DNA of 64,000 nucleotides, taken from assembly GCA_046348585.1 (NCBI GenBank), contig JAXMDZ010000001.1:468444-532443 (forward strand), given 5' to 3'. Made by a program: the position numbers and the translations under genes. The notes beneath the pieces were generated by a model. It worked only from the letters and a program-made list of their open reading frames with translations, was not told the DNA's origin and searched no databases. The stretch comes from JADZAI01 sp046348585 (lineage in GTDB: Bacteria > Pseudomonadota > Alphaproteobacteria > Micropepsales > Micropepsaceae). Positions within the stretch are counted from its first letter, which is position 1, and the number at the start of each line of letters is the position of its first letter. This document shows positions 10,164-18,723 of this stretch, in pieces.

Positions 10164-11396
10164 ATGATCGATTTCGAAGTGCCGGCCGAGGCCAAGGCCA
10201 TCCGCGAAAAGGTGCGCCGCTGGGTGCAGGAGGAGTGCATTCCGGCGGAGAAGGAGCTGCTCGCCGGCAAACCCTACAAGGAGGTGCTCGGCGCGCTGCG
10301 CGCCAAGGCGCGGGCGAAGGGCCTGTGGATGCCCTTCGTCGGCAAGGACTATGGCGGCATGGGCCTCGGCCCGCTCGCCAACGCGCTGGTGCAGATGGAG
10401 CTGGGCGAGAGCTATCTCGGCGCGCTGTCGATGAACACGCAAGGCCCGGACGATGCGACCATCCTGACGCTGATCGCCCACGGCACCGAGGACCAGAAGG
10501 AGCGCTTCCTCAAGCCGCTGCTGAACGGCGAGAAGCGCATCTGCTACTCGATGACCGAGAAGGCGGCGGGGGCCGATGCGACCGGCATGCAGACCCGGGC
10601 CGAGAAGAAGGGCAATTCGGCCTATGTGCTGAACGGCGAGAAATGGTTTTCCTCGGCCGCCAGCGTCGCCGACATCGCGCTGGTGATGGCAAAGACCAAT
10701 CCCGACGCGCCGCGCCACCAGCAATTCTCGACCTTCCTCGTCGAGTTGCCGAACCCCGGCTATCGCATCGTCCGCGACATCGAGACGATGGCCGCGCACG
10801 GCCCCTTGAGCGAGATCCTGGGCGGCGGCCACAGCGAAGTGCGGATCGAGAATCTGGAAGTGCCGGCCGAGAACCTGCTGGGCGGCGAAGGCAACGGCTT
10901 CGCCATGGGCCAGCACCGGCTCGCCTATGGCCGCCTGCGCCACGGCATGCACAACGTGGCGATGGCCCAGCGGGCGCTCGACCTTGCGGCCGCGCATGTC
11001 ACCAGCCGCTCGACCTTCGGCAAGAAACTGTCCGAGCGGCAGGGCGTGCAGTGGATGCTGGCCGATTGCGCGAGCGAGCTCTACATCGCCCGGCTGATGC
11101 TGCTGCACATCGCCTACAAGGCCGAGAAGGGGCTCGACCTCCGGCAGGAGAACGGCATCGCCAAGGTGTTTCTCGCCAACATGGTGCACAAGGTGGTGGA
11201 CACCGCCATCCAGCTGCACGGGGCGCTCGGCTATTCGACCGATACGCCGCTCGCCCGCTGGTACACCCATATCCGCTCGCAGCGCTTGGTCGACGGGCCG
11301 GACGAGGTGCATCGCTGGACCACCGGGCGCAATGTGCTGAAGGCCTACGAGAAATACGGCACGACCGCCTCGGCCGCCGGCGGCGACCTGCTCTAG
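10164..11396 (+). CDS. acyl-CoA dehydrogenase (ACAD10/11-like)
   Basis: A 410-residue flavoprotein of the acyl-CoA dehydrogenase superfamily, catalysing alpha,beta-desaturation of an acyl-CoA. The FAD/substrate blocks CYSMTEKAAGAD and LNGEKWFSSAAS and the C-terminal QLHGALGYSTDTPLARWYTHIRS-type region are typical. The catalytic-base segment reads VDGPDEVH, as in the ACAD10/11 branch, where Asp replaces the usual Glu. Chain-length preference is unknown. The ATG at 10164 follows a strong GAGGAAA ribosome site. A bidirectional hairpin terminator follows at 11413. Confidence 0.92.
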   Translation: MIDFEVPAEAKAIREKVRRWVQEECIPAEKELLAGKPYKEVLGALRAKARAKGLWMPFVGKDYGGMGLGPLANALVQMELGESYLGALSMNTQGPDDATILTLIAHGTEDQKERFLKPLLNGEKRICYSMTEKAAGADATGMQTRAEKKGNSAYVLNGEKWFSSAASVADIALVMAKTNPDAPRHQQFSTFLVELPNPGYRIVRDIETMAAHGPLSEILGGGHSEVRIENLEVPAENLLGGEGNGFAMGQHRLAYGRLRHGMHNVAMAQRALDLAAAHVTSRSTFGKKLSERQGVQWMLADCASELYIARLMLLHIAYKAEKGLDLRQENGIAKVFLANMVHKVVDTAIQLHGALGYSTDTPLARWYTHIRSQRLVDGPDEVHRWTTGRNVLKAYEKYGTTASAAGGDLL

Positions 11397-11412
11397 CTGT
11401 CGCCAAAAGACG

Positions 11413-11445
11413 AAGGCCCCGGCGGATCGTCTCCGCCGGGGCCTT
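11413..11445. terminator. bidirectional hairpin terminator
   Basis: A perfect 14-bp stem (AAGGCCCCGGCGGA / TCCGCCGGGGCCTT) with a 5-base loop, flanked by an A-run on the left, so it ends in CGTCTTTT on the minus strand. It sits between the convergent acyl-CoA dehydrogenase and diiron protein genes and probably ends both transcripts. Confidence 0.85.
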
Positions 11446-11468
11446 TGCCATTGCGGCGATCGCTTGCC

Positions 11469-12584
11469 TCAGGCGGCGATCAGGATCTCGCCCTTGCCCG
11501 TGGTGAGCGGGGCCTCCAGCGTCGTCCAGTCGATCGCGCCGTCATGCTTGAGGTTCTCGAACTGGAGCACGCCCAGTTCCTCGAACTTCGGACGGATGCG
11601 GTCGGTGAGAAGGCCGACGCGCTTCAGGTTCGGGATCATCCGCTCGAACAGGAAGGTGCGGAAGGCGCGCCCGCCCTGGCTCGCGGCGTTGATCTCCATC
11701 GCTTCGTCGTGGGTGAAACCGAACTCCTCGGCGACCGTGGTCGAGACGAGGCGGTTGCGCATGACGACGCAGGCTTCATAGGCGAACTGCGCGCGCTCCT
11801 CGATCTGGTCCTGCGGCAGAGCGCGGATCCAGTCCTCCAGATAATTGACGCCGAACGCCACATGGCGGCCTTCGTCGCGCATCACGAGGCCCACGATGTC
11901 GCGTAGCAGCGGATCGCGGGTCGTCGCGTGGATCGCCTGGAAGGCGGCGAGCGCCAGGCCTTCGATCAGGATCTGCATGCCGATGAACTTCAGATCCCAG
12001 CGCTCGTCGGTCAGCACCTTGTCGAGCAGGAACTTCAGGCTGGGATTGATCGGGTAGATCATCCGGCAGCGTTCCATGAGATAGCGATGGAACACCTCCA
12101 CATGGCGCGCCTCGTCGAAGGTCTGCGAGGCGGCGTAGAGCTTGGCGTCGTGGGTCGGGGCGCAGCTCACCAGCTGCGAGGCGACCATCAGCGCGCCCTG
12201 CTCGCCGTGCAGGAACTGCGAGAGCACCTGGGCGTTGGAGCGGCGCATGAAATCGATCTTCTGCGCGTCGGAGAGCTTGTTCCACTTGGGATGGTCGCAG
12301 AAGCCTTCCGGCTCGCCGGCCGGCGGCAGCTCGTTCTGCGGGAAGGGCTGGCCCCAGTCGATGTCGAGTTCGACGTTCCAGTTGAAGCGCTTGCCCAGCT
12401 CGTAGAGGCGGCGGATCTTGGTGTTCGCGGTGTCGTAGTCCCAGTTGTACGACCCGGTCAGCGGCGTGTTGAAGATCTCGCGGATGACTTCGACATCGTG
12501 GTCGGTGAGCCGCTTGGCGAGATCGTCATCGTCGAAATTCTGGATATCGGTCGGCGGACCCTTCACGACCTGGACATTGAGCAT
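11469..12584 (-). CDS. ferritin-like diiron protein (R2-like fold)
   Basis: A 371-residue helical protein with a complete diiron ligand set: Glu128 (LHGEQ), Glu158/His161 (DEARH), Glu208 (LIEGL) and Glu238/His241 (DEGRH). This E/ExxH/E/ExxH pattern is that of R2, AurF-type and related ferritin-like oxygenases. The rest is not close to ribonucleotide reductase subunit R2, and no R1 gene is nearby, so the substrate is unknown. The upstream region has an FNR-type site placed at about -41 from a predicted start (see 12662-12675), which implies oxygen-dependent expression. Transcription ends at the shared terminator at 11413. Confidence 0.85.
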   Translation of the reverse strand: MLNVQVVKGPPTDIQNFDDDDLAKRLTDHDVEVIREIFNTPLTGSYNWDYDTANTKIRRLYELGKRFNWNVELDIDWGQPFPQNELPPAGEPEGFCDHPKWNKLSDAQKIDFMRRSNAQVLSQFLHGEQGALMVASQLVSCAPTHDAKLYAASQTFDEARHVEVFHRYLMERCRMIYPINPSLKFLLDKVLTDERWDLKFIGMQILIEGLALAAFQAIHATTRDPLLRDIVGLVMRDEGRHVAFGVNYLEDWIRALPQDQIEERAQFAYEACVVMRNRLVSTTVAEEFGFTHDEAMEINAASQGGRAFRTFLFERMIPNLKRVGLLTDRIRPKFEELGVLQFENLKHDGAIDWTTLEAPLTTGKGEILIAA

Positions 12585-12634
12585 CGTCGTTCCTCACACG
12601 TTTCTTGGCCGCCCAAGGGCGGATGAGACGTGGC

Positions 12635-12640
12635 ACTATA
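12635..12640 (-). promoter_or_regulatory. -10 element of the diiron gene promoter
   Basis: TATAGT on the minus strand. A start about seven bases downstream (near 12628) puts the FNR-type box at about -41, the class II activator position. Predicted by eye only. Confidence 0.45.
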
Positions 12641-12643
12641 AAC

Positions 12644-12659
12644 ATGACGCCTGCGTCAT
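12644..12659. promoter_or_regulatory. perfect inverted repeat between FNR box and -10
   Basis: ATGACGC-CT-GCGTCAT is a perfect 7+2+7 palindrome lying between the FNR-type box and the -10 of the diiron gene, where a bound repressor would block the promoter. No regulator can be named. Confidence 0.4.
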
Positions 12660-12661
12660 CT

Positions 12662-12675
12662 TTGATCTGAGTCAA
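12662..12675 (-). promoter_or_regulatory. FNR/CRP-family box (anaerobox-like)
   Basis: TTGAT-CTGA-GTCAA matches the FNR/FnrL/FixK consensus TTGAT-N4-ATCAA at all but one half-site base. Its centre is about 40 bp upstream of the predicted start of the diiron-protein gene. The divergent GST gene (start 12738) could also respond. Confidence 0.6.
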
Positions 12676-12737
12676 ACCGGATTTGCGCCCCGGCCCCGGC
12701 GGGTGCAGCCTCCCCTCACAAGAAACGGGAGGGGTTC

Positions 12738-13364
12738 ATGATCGTCGTCCATCACCTGAACGACAGCCGGTCGCAGCGCATCTTGTGGCTGCTGGAGGAA
12801 CTGGGCGTCGACTACGAGATCAAGCGCTACCAGCGCGGCTCGCCGGTGCCCTACGCGCCGCCGGAGCTGAAGGCGGTGCATCCGCTGGGCAAGTCGCCGG
12901 TCGTGACGGTCGAGGGCAAGACCATCGCCGAATCCGGGGCGATCGTCGAATTGCTGATCGAACGCTTCGCCCCGGACCGCCTGGCCCCGCCGCGCGGCAC
13001 CGACGCCTATGCCGACTACATCCACTGGCTGCACTACGCCGAAGGCTCGGCGATGCTGCCGCTGATGCTGAAGCTCTACACCTCGCTGCTGGGCGCGGCG
13101 GGGGCGGCGCTCAATCCCCGGATCGACAGCGAGATCGCCAATCATTTCGGCTACATGGAAGGCGCGATCCAAGGCCGCGCCTTCTTCGTCGGCGACAGCC
13201 TGACCGGCGCCGACATACAGCTCTCGTTCGTCAGCGAGGCGGCGGCCTCGCGCGGCACGCTCGCCCCCTACCCCGAACTCACCCGTCACATGCTGGCGAT
13301 GCAGGCCCGCCCCGCCTATCGCCGGGCGCTGGAGCGGGGCGGGCCTTACGCTTACGCGAAATAG
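12738..13364 (+). CDS. glutathione S-transferase family protein
   Basis: A 208-residue cytosolic GST with an N-terminal thioredoxin-like domain and an all-helical C-terminal domain. The glutathione site is visible as HPLGKSPV (cis-Pro) and ESGAIVELL (Glu-Ser binding the gamma-glutamyl group). The catalytic hydroxyl is probably the Ser in NDSRSQRIL. The C-terminal FVGDSLTGADI block is the N-capping box of the GST fold. An AGGGG ribosome site precedes the ATG. The class and substrate are not assignable from sequence. Confidence 0.92.
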   Translation: MIVVHHLNDSRSQRILWLLEELGVDYEIKRYQRGSPVPYAPPELKAVHPLGKSPVVTVEGKTIAESGAIVELLIERFAPDRLAPPRGTDAYADYIHWLHYAEGSAMLPLMLKLYTSLLGAAGAALNPRIDSEIANHFGYMEGAIQGRAFFVGDSLTGADIQLSFVSEAAASRGTLAPYPELTRHMLAMQARPAYRRALERGGPYAYAK

Positions 13365-13383
13365 GGCGGCGCAGCGCCGCCCT
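13363..13383. terminator. hairpin between convergent genes
   Basis: A 9-bp perfect stem (AGGGCGGCG / CGCCGCCCT) with a 3-base loop begins inside the GST stop codon and lies just before the stop of the convergent autotransporter gene. It has no long T-run, so terminator function is likely but not certain. Confidence 0.4.
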
Positions 13384-13388
13384 TCGCC

Positions 13389-15983
13389 TCAGAAGCCGAT
13401 CGTGCCGCCCATCGTGATGCGATGGGCCGCGCCGCCGTTTTCCCCGCCGACCGGGATCTCGGCGTCGTAGCCGACGAACCACGAGCGGCTTTCGCCGTCC
13501 GCGCCCTGCAGGGCGAGGCTGACCGTCACGCTGTCGCCGTCGTCGCCGCCGACCTCGACGGTCTGCGTCGCCATGGCGTGCACGGCGCTGTTGAGGCGCA
13601 CGACGTCGCTGGTGCCGCCGTCCTCGGACCAGTTATAGGCGACGCGCAGCGACGGCGAGACGCCGCCGAACGAGCCGTAGATCTCCGCGCCGGCCGAACC
13701 GCTGAACGCGTCGAAGGACTGGTCGGGGAAGACGACGTTGCCACCGGCCGCGCCGGTTTCCAGATAGCCGTCGATGTCGAAATCCACCCAGCTGATCGAG
13801 GCGACCGGGCCGGCCATGATCTTCGGCGCGACCTCGAACATGTAGCCGCCCTCAAGATCGGCCGAGAAGCCCTCGGCGTCGGTCTTGCCGCGGCCCGTCA
13901 GGCCGTAGGCCGAGGGGCGGTCGATGCGGTCGAGTTCGACCAGCGAATAGCCGAAACGGGCATTGGCGAAGAAGCCGTGCGCTTCGAAGGCCGCATAGAG
14001 CGAGCCGGTGACCGCCTCGGCGTTCGAGGCGAGGCCGATCTCGTACGCCTGGTCGAAGCGGCCATAGGTCAGCGCCGCGCCGAGGCGCAGCCCTTCGGCG
14101 ACGGCGAAATCGTAGCCGATCGTGCCGTCGAGGCCGTTGGCGCTGTCGATCGCAAAGCCGGAGGACCGAAGGTCGCGCGTGCCGGTCCAGGCGAGCGTGC
14201 CCCACAGGCGCGACTGCGGGGCGACATAGCCCTCGATGCCGGAGCGGCGCGCGCCGTTCAGCAGGTTGAAGGTGTCAGCGCCGCCCTCGCCGGCCAGCGT
14301 CGTCGCCGCGCTGCGCGACAGGTCCATGGCGAGCGGTCCGGTCTCGACCATCGCCTGCAGGTAGAGCGGATCGACATAGGTCGGCAGCGTCAGGCGATAG
14401 ACCAGGAACATCGAGTCGTTGTTGAAGCCCGAATCGTAGGTCGTGATCGTCGTCGAGCCGTTCGTCATGCCGCCGTTGATCTGGCCGTTGGTGGCGATGA
14501 AGTCGTTGTCGTTGCCGACGAACAGGAAGAAGTCCTGGGGCGCGGCCTCCTCCAGCACCGGCAGCAGGCCCATCGCCTCCCACTTCTCCGAGATCGAGGT
14601 CGAATTGATCGCCGGGCCGACATTGGTGTTGAGGCCGAGGCGGCGCAGCTGGGTGGTGTTCAGGACGTTGACCAGCTCGATCTGGGCGACCGGCGTGATG
14701 GTCGGATCGAGGACGCCGGGCGCGGTCGTCACCGCGCCGCCGGCCGTCGTCTCGCGCGTCGTGCCGGCGAGGTTGGTGGCCGCCGCCGTGTCGATCAGCA
14801 GGATCGACTTGTAGATCATCGGGCGGCCGTCGGAGCCGTTATTGGCGGCGTTGGTCGGATCGTTGCCGCGGCCGTTGCCGTCGCGCGACAGGACCAGAAG
14901 CTGGGTCGAGTTGAGGGCGAGGATTTCCGACTGCGCGGCGGTGCGGTTGGCGGCGCCGCCGGGGGCCGTGCCGTTGGTGTTGCCGCGATTGAAGACCGGC
15001 AGCTCCATCACCCAGTGGCCGACCGGATTGACCGGCGTCGCGCCCGACGAGACGTCATAGGCGAGGAGGCGGGTCGTCGTGCGGGCCGCGTCGTTGCCGA
15101 GATTGGCGTCCTGGAGCGCCGCGCTCTGCAGCATCACGAACAGCGTGCGGCCGTCGGGCGAGAGCGAGAGGCCCTCCATGCCTTGATTGTTGCGGCGGCC
15201 GGTCTGGCCCGCCACCGCGTCGGCGGCGCTGTAGTTCACGAGGCCGCCGATGCGCGGGGTGAGCGCCGCGATGGTCGGGATGTAGCCGATCATCCGGCCG
15301 TCCGCGCCGAAGTGGAAGATGCCGGCCTGGTATTCGTCCGAGACGTAGAACGAGCCGTCCGGAGCCAGCACCAGCGCTTCGCTGTCGATGCTGATGCGGC
15401 CGTCGCCGAGGCCGCCGACCGGCGCGCCGAAGGTGAAGCCGTTCTGGGTGATGAGGCCGCTGACCGGATCGAGGCCGGTGAAGGTGCGGCCGAGGAAATC
15501 GGTGAAGATGAGGCCGCCGGTCGGCGTCAGAGCCATCTGGTTCTGCGACGAGGTGGCCTGGGCGAGATCGCCGGCCCCGGTATAGGGGTTGAAGGTGAAG
15601 CTGAACTGGTTGATGCGCGCGGCGTAGTTCGAGAAGAACGTGCCGGGAAAGCCGTTCAGCGAGAAGTTCGGGCCGCGATCGGGCAGCGTGTAGAGGCCGC
15701 CCGAATAGGTGCCGTCGGCATTGCGCCGCCAGGTGCTGGCGATGAACGACATGCCCGAGAACGAGCCGAGCGTATCGCCGTTGAAGTCGCGCGACGTCGC
15801 GCTGACCCGGCCCGCGCCGACGAGGCCCTTGTTGACGAAGGTCTGGCCGCCGAAGACGACATTGACCGAGCCGGCGGCGGTGGTGACGTTCGGCGTCGAG
15901 ATGACGGTCGGCGCGGCGAGCGCCGTGCCGATGACGGCGAACGACGCCGTGGCGGCGAGACAGGCGGTGAGTGTGCGGCGCAT
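13389..15983 (-). CDS. esterase-like/phytase-like passenger fused to an autotransporter barrel
   Basis: An 864-residue secreted protein. A signal peptide (residues 1-24) leads into an esterase-like phytase domain (about 30-560) with repeated GLSLSPDGRTLFV- and LLVLSRDGNGRG-type blades of a beta-propeller. The last roughly 280 residues are an autotransporter beta-barrel ending in the classic terminal Phe (MGGTIGF). The barrel should insert in the outer membrane and display the propeller on the surface. The start at 15983 follows GGGGGA at good spacing; an upstream ATG at 16001 lacks this. The phytase name rests on domain family, and phosphoesterase activity is unproven. A weak PHO-box-like repeat lies upstream. 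Confidence 0.85.
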   Translation of the reverse strand: MRRTLTACLAATASFAVIGTALAAPTVISTPNVTTAAGSVNVVFGGQTFVNKGLVGAGRVSATSRDFNGDTLGSFSGMSFIASTWRRNADGTYSGGLYTLPDRGPNFSLNGFPGTFFSNYAARINQFSFTFNPYTGAGDLAQATSSQNQMALTPTGGLIFTDFLGRTFTGLDPVSGLITQNGFTFGAPVGGLGDGRISIDSEALVLAPDGSFYVSDEYQAGIFHFGADGRMIGYIPTIAALTPRIGGLVNYSAADAVAGQTGRRNNQGMEGLSLSPDGRTLFVMLQSAALQDANLGNDAARTTTRLLAYDVSSGATPVNPVGHWVMELPVFNRGNTNGTAPGGAANRTAAQSEILALNSTQLLVLSRDGNGRGNDPTNAANNGSDGRPMIYKSILLIDTAAATNLAGTTRETTAGGAVTTAPGVLDPTITPVAQIELVNVLNTTQLRRLGLNTNVGPAINSTSISEKWEAMGLLPVLEEAAPQDFFLFVGNDNDFIATNGQINGGMTNGSTTITTYDSGFNNDSMFLVYRLTLPTYVDPLYLQAMVETGPLAMDLSRSAATTLAGEGGADTFNLLNGARRSGIEGYVAPQSRLWGTLAWTGTRDLRSSGFAIDSANGLDGTIGYDFAVAEGLRLGAALTYGRFDQAYEIGLASNAEAVTGSLYAAFEAHGFFANARFGYSLVELDRIDRPSAYGLTGRGKTDAEGFSADLEGGYMFEVAPKIMAGPVASISWVDFDIDGYLETGAAGGNVVFPDQSFDAFSGSAGAEIYGSFGGVSPSLRVAYNWSEDGGTSDVVRLNSAVHAMATQTVEVGGDDGDSVTVSLALQGADGESRSWFVGYDAEIPVGGENGGAAHRITMGGTIGF

Positions 15984-16026
15984 GCTGATCCCCCATTGCA
16001 TGAAGCGGGGGGCGTCGCATGGCCGG

Positions 16027-16044
16027 TTGACTCTGCGATGACGG
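16027..16044 (-). promoter_or_regulatory. weak PHO-box-like repeat upstream of the phytase-like autotransporter
   Basis: Read on the minus strand: CCGTCAT-CGCA-GAGTCAA, about 10 of 14 positions of the PHO box. It lies about 44 bp upstream of the ATG. It is clearly weaker than the boxes at cpdB and phoX, and no good -10 is seen at the expected spacing. Confidence 0.25.
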
Positions 16045-16070
16045 AGATGCGTCGCTTGTAAGACGGCGCG

Positions 16071-16262
16071 TCAGAAATCGCTGATCAGGCCCTTCTTCTC
16101 CCAATCGCCGTAGCGGGTCGGCTCCGGCCCGGCGCGGCCGCCGATCTCCGGCGGCAGGGGTTTCGCCTCCGCCTCGGCCTTCGCGCGCCGTTCGGCGGCC
16201 TCGGCGAGGGCGCGTCTGGCGGCGTCGCTGAGCGGCTTGGCGGACGGTTCGCTATCGGTCAT
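16071..16262 (-). CDS. DUF1674 / SDHAF4-type succinate dehydrogenase assembly factor
   Basis: A 63-residue protein ending in GPEPTRYGDWEKKGLISDF, the conserved signature of DUF1674 (SDHAF4). The family binds flavinylated SdhA during assembly of succinate dehydrogenase and is typical of alphaproteobacteria and mitochondria. The N-terminal half is a charged Ala-rich helix. The sdh genes are not in this window. This short gene stands alone between the autotransporter and htpX, head to head with htpX. Confidence 0.9.
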   Translation of the reverse strand: MTDSEPSAKPLSDAARRALAEAAERRAKAEAEAKPLPPEIGGRAGPEPTRYGDWEKKGLISDF

Positions 16263-16375
16263 GGCCTTGTCCTTGCGGAAGGGCGGGAATTGAACCCCCG
16301 CGCCGCCCCCCTTACATAAGCCCTGCCGCGCGGCGCGCCAGAGGGGGCGCCACCCGCATGGGGTCTGAGGAGGCC

Positions 16376-17296
16376 ATGAACAGTTTTCGCACCGGCTTGC
16401 TGATCGCGGCGCTGACCGCGCTGTTCGGCGTCGCCGGCTATCTGATGGGCGGCGCGGGCGGCATGGTCATCGCGCTCGGCGTCGCCGTCGTCACCAACGC
16501 GTTCGCCTACTGGAACGCCGACAAGATCGTGCTGCGCATGTATGGCGCGCGGCCGCTGGACGCGGCGAGCGGCGGCGAATTCTATCGCATCGTCGAGGAT
16601 CTGGCCGGGCGCGCGGGCATGCCGATGCCCAAGGTCTATCTGATCGACAATCCCCAGCCCAACGCCTTCGCCACCGGCCGCGATCCCAACCATGCCGCGG
16701 TCGCCGCGACCACCGGCCTGCTGGAGCGGCTGAACCGCGACGAGGTGGCGGGCGTGATGGCGCACGAGCTTGCCCATGTGCGCAACCGCGACACGCTGAC
16801 CATGACGGTGACCGCGACGCTCGCCGGGGCGATCTCGATGCTGGCCAATTTCGGCCTCTTCTTCGGCGGCCGCGACAGCCGCAATAGCCCGCTGGGCGCG
16901 CTCGGCATGATCGCCATGGCGATCCTCGCGCCGCTCGCCGCAATGGTGGTGCAGATGGCGATCAGCCGCGGCCGCGAGTTCGAGGCCGACGCCGGCGGCG
17001 CCGAAATCTCCGGCCGTCCCGACGCGCTGGCGAGCGCGCTGGAGAAGCTGGCCTTCGCGGCGGGGCGCATCGACAATGTCGATGCCGAGCGCAACCCGGC
17101 GACCGCGCATATGTTCATCGTCAATCCGCTGCATGCGCAGAGCATCGACGGCTTGTTCTCCACCCACCCGCGCACCGTCGACCGGGTGCTGCGCCTGCGC
17201 GCCATGGCCGAGGCGATGGGGCTGGGCGAAGGCTATGGCGCGGCGGGCGAGCCGATGCTGTCGGGCGGCGGACGCCGGGCGGGCCCGTGGGGCTGA
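16376..17296 (+). CDS. htpX: HtpX membrane zinc metalloprotease
   Basis: A 306-residue M48 peptidase involved in quality control of inner-membrane proteins. N-terminal hydrophobic segments (about 8-42) precede the zinc site HELAH (130-134) and the downstream third-ligand helix SRGREFEADAGG. A further hydrophobic pair (about 140-200) completes the usual topology. The ATG at 16376 has TGAGGAGG directly upstream; the in-frame ATG at 16358 does not. The end overlaps the GTG start of rsmB by 10 bp. Confidence 0.95.
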   Translation: MNSFRTGLLIAALTALFGVAGYLMGGAGGMVIALGVAVVTNAFAYWNADKIVLRMYGARPLDAASGGEFYRIVEDLAGRAGMPMPKVYLIDNPQPNAFATGRDPNHAAVAATTGLLERLNRDEVAGVMAHELAHVRNRDTLTMTVTATLAGAISMLANFGLFFGGRDSRNSPLGALGMIAMAILAPLAAMVVQMAISRGREFEADAGGAEISGRPDALASALEKLAFAAGRIDNVDAERNPATAHMFIVNPLHAQSIDGLFSTHPRTVDRVLRLRAMAEAMGLGEGYGAAGEPMLSGGGRRAGPWG

Positions 17297-18657
17297 CGGC
17301 ACGCGCCTTCGAGGACGAGGCGGCGGGCCTTCCGGCCCGCCGTTTCGCTTTTTCGCTCGTCACCCGCGTGCTCGACCAGCGCGTGACGCTGGACGAGGCG
17401 AGCGAGGCGCTGGCCGCCGTCGCGGCGCGGATGCCGCCGCGCGACGCCGCCTTCGCCCGCGCCATCGCCTATGGCGCGCTGCGCCACAAGGGGGCGCTGG
17501 AGAAATTGCTCGGCCGCTACATCAAGCAGCCCCTGCCTGCCCACGGGCTCGCCGCCGCGCGGGTGCTGTTGTGCGGGGCGGCCGAACTGATGGTGCTGGA
17601 GGGCAAGAGCCATGCGGCGGTCGACGGCGCCAACCGGCTGGCCGTCGCGACCCGCGAGGCCAAGCCTTTCAAGCCGCTGATCAACGCCGTGCTGCGCCGC
17701 GTCGCCGCCGAGGGCGAGGCGGCCTGGCACATGATGGACAAGCCGCGCGCCGACACGCCGGACTGGCTGTGGCGGCGCTGGTGCGCGGCCTATGGCGAGG
17801 AGACGGCGCACGCCATCGCCGCCGCGCATGGCCGTCCCGCCCCGCTCGACCTGACGCTGCGCGACCCGGCCGAGGCCGCAAGCTGGCGCGCCGCGCTCGG
17901 CGGCGAGGAGATCCTGCCCGGCACGCTGCGGCTCGCCGCGCCGGGGGCGGTCGAGACCCTGCCCGGCTTCGCCGAGGGCGCCTGGTGGGTGCAGGACGCC
18001 GCCGCCGCGATCCCTGCCCGGCTGCTGCTGGATGCGCTGGGCGGCGGCGCGGGCAAGACCATCGTCGATCTCTGCGCCGCGCCGGGCGGCAAGACGATGC
18101 AGCTCGCCGCCGCCGGGGCGCGGGTGATCGCAGTCGATTCCTCGGCCGCCCGGCTGAAGCGGCTCGCCGCGAACCTCGCCCGCACCGGCCTTGCCGCCGA
18201 GAGCATCGCCGCCGACGGCCGCAGCTGGCGACCCGAAGCGCCGGTCGATGCCGTGCTGCTCGATGCGCCGTGCAGCGCCACCGGCACCATTCGCCGCCAT
18301 CCCGAACTCCCCTGGATCCGCGACGAGGGCGCGGTGACGCGCAACGCCGCGACCGCCGCGCAATTGCTGGACGCCGCTTTCGTCATGCTGAAACCGGGCG
18401 GCGTTCTGGTCTTCGCCGTCTGCTCTCTGGAGGCCGAAGAGGGCGAGCGCCAGATCGAGGCCTTTCTCGGCCGGACCAAAGGGGCCCGCGTTCTCGGCGC
18501 CGATCCGGCCCGCTTCGGCCTGCCACCGGACGCCGCGCGTGGCGGATTCCTGAGGCTCCTGCCCTGCTTCGCCGCCGACAAAGGCGGGATGGACGGCTTT
18601 TTCGTCGCAGGCCTTATCAGGGACGCGGCGATGGACGCCCCGTTCAGCGGGCGTTAA
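17287..18657 (+). CDS. rsmB: 16S rRNA (cytosine-5)-methyltransferase RsmB-like
   Basis: A 456-residue enzyme with an N-terminal NusB-like RNA-binding domain (about 15-140) and a C-terminal NOL1/NOP2/Sun methyltransferase domain. The SAM loop is VDLCAAPGGKT, and the two catalytic cysteines are Cys329 (LDAPCSATG) and Cys379 (AVCSLE). The second is the nucleophile by comparison with E. coli Fmu. The GTG start at 17287 overlaps htpX. The NusB-like domain supports RsmB rather than RsmF. Confidence 0.9.
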   Translation: MGLTARAFEDEAAGLPARRFAFSLVTRVLDQRVTLDEASEALAAVAARMPPRDAAFARAIAYGALRHKGALEKLLGRYIKQPLPAHGLAAARVLLCGAAELMVLEGKSHAAVDGANRLAVATREAKPFKPLINAVLRRVAAEGEAAWHMMDKPRADTPDWLWRRWCAAYGEETAHAIAAAHGRPAPLDLTLRDPAEAASWRAALGGEEILPGTLRLAAPGAVETLPGFAEGAWWVQDAAAAIPARLLLDALGGGAGKTIVDLCAAPGGKTMQLAAAGARVIAVDSSAARLKRLAANLARTGLAAESIAADGRSWRPEAPVDAVLLDAPCSATGTIRRHPELPWIRDEGAVTRNAATAAQLLDAAFVMLKPGGVLVFAVCSLEAEEGERQIEAFLGRTKGARVLGADPARFGLPPDAARGGFLRLLPCFAADKGGMDGFFVAGLIRDAAMDAPFSGR

Positions 18658-18723
18658 TTTGGCGAACCGCACAGGGTGCGTACGACCGGCTCGCATGCCG
18701 GCTCAAAACAGGGACGTTTCGAC

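Noticed and set aside
13422..16061. A very long plus-strand open frame opposite the autotransporter gene
   Set aside because: Its product is Arg/Ala/Gly-rich without domains and mirrors the real minus-strand gene; typical antisense shadow in high-GC DNA.
16283..16310. On the minus strand a GGGGGTTCAATTCCCGC stretch resembling a tRNA T-arm upstream of htpX
   Set aside because: The stem needs a bulge or mismatch, and no matching acceptor, D or anticodon arm is found around it.
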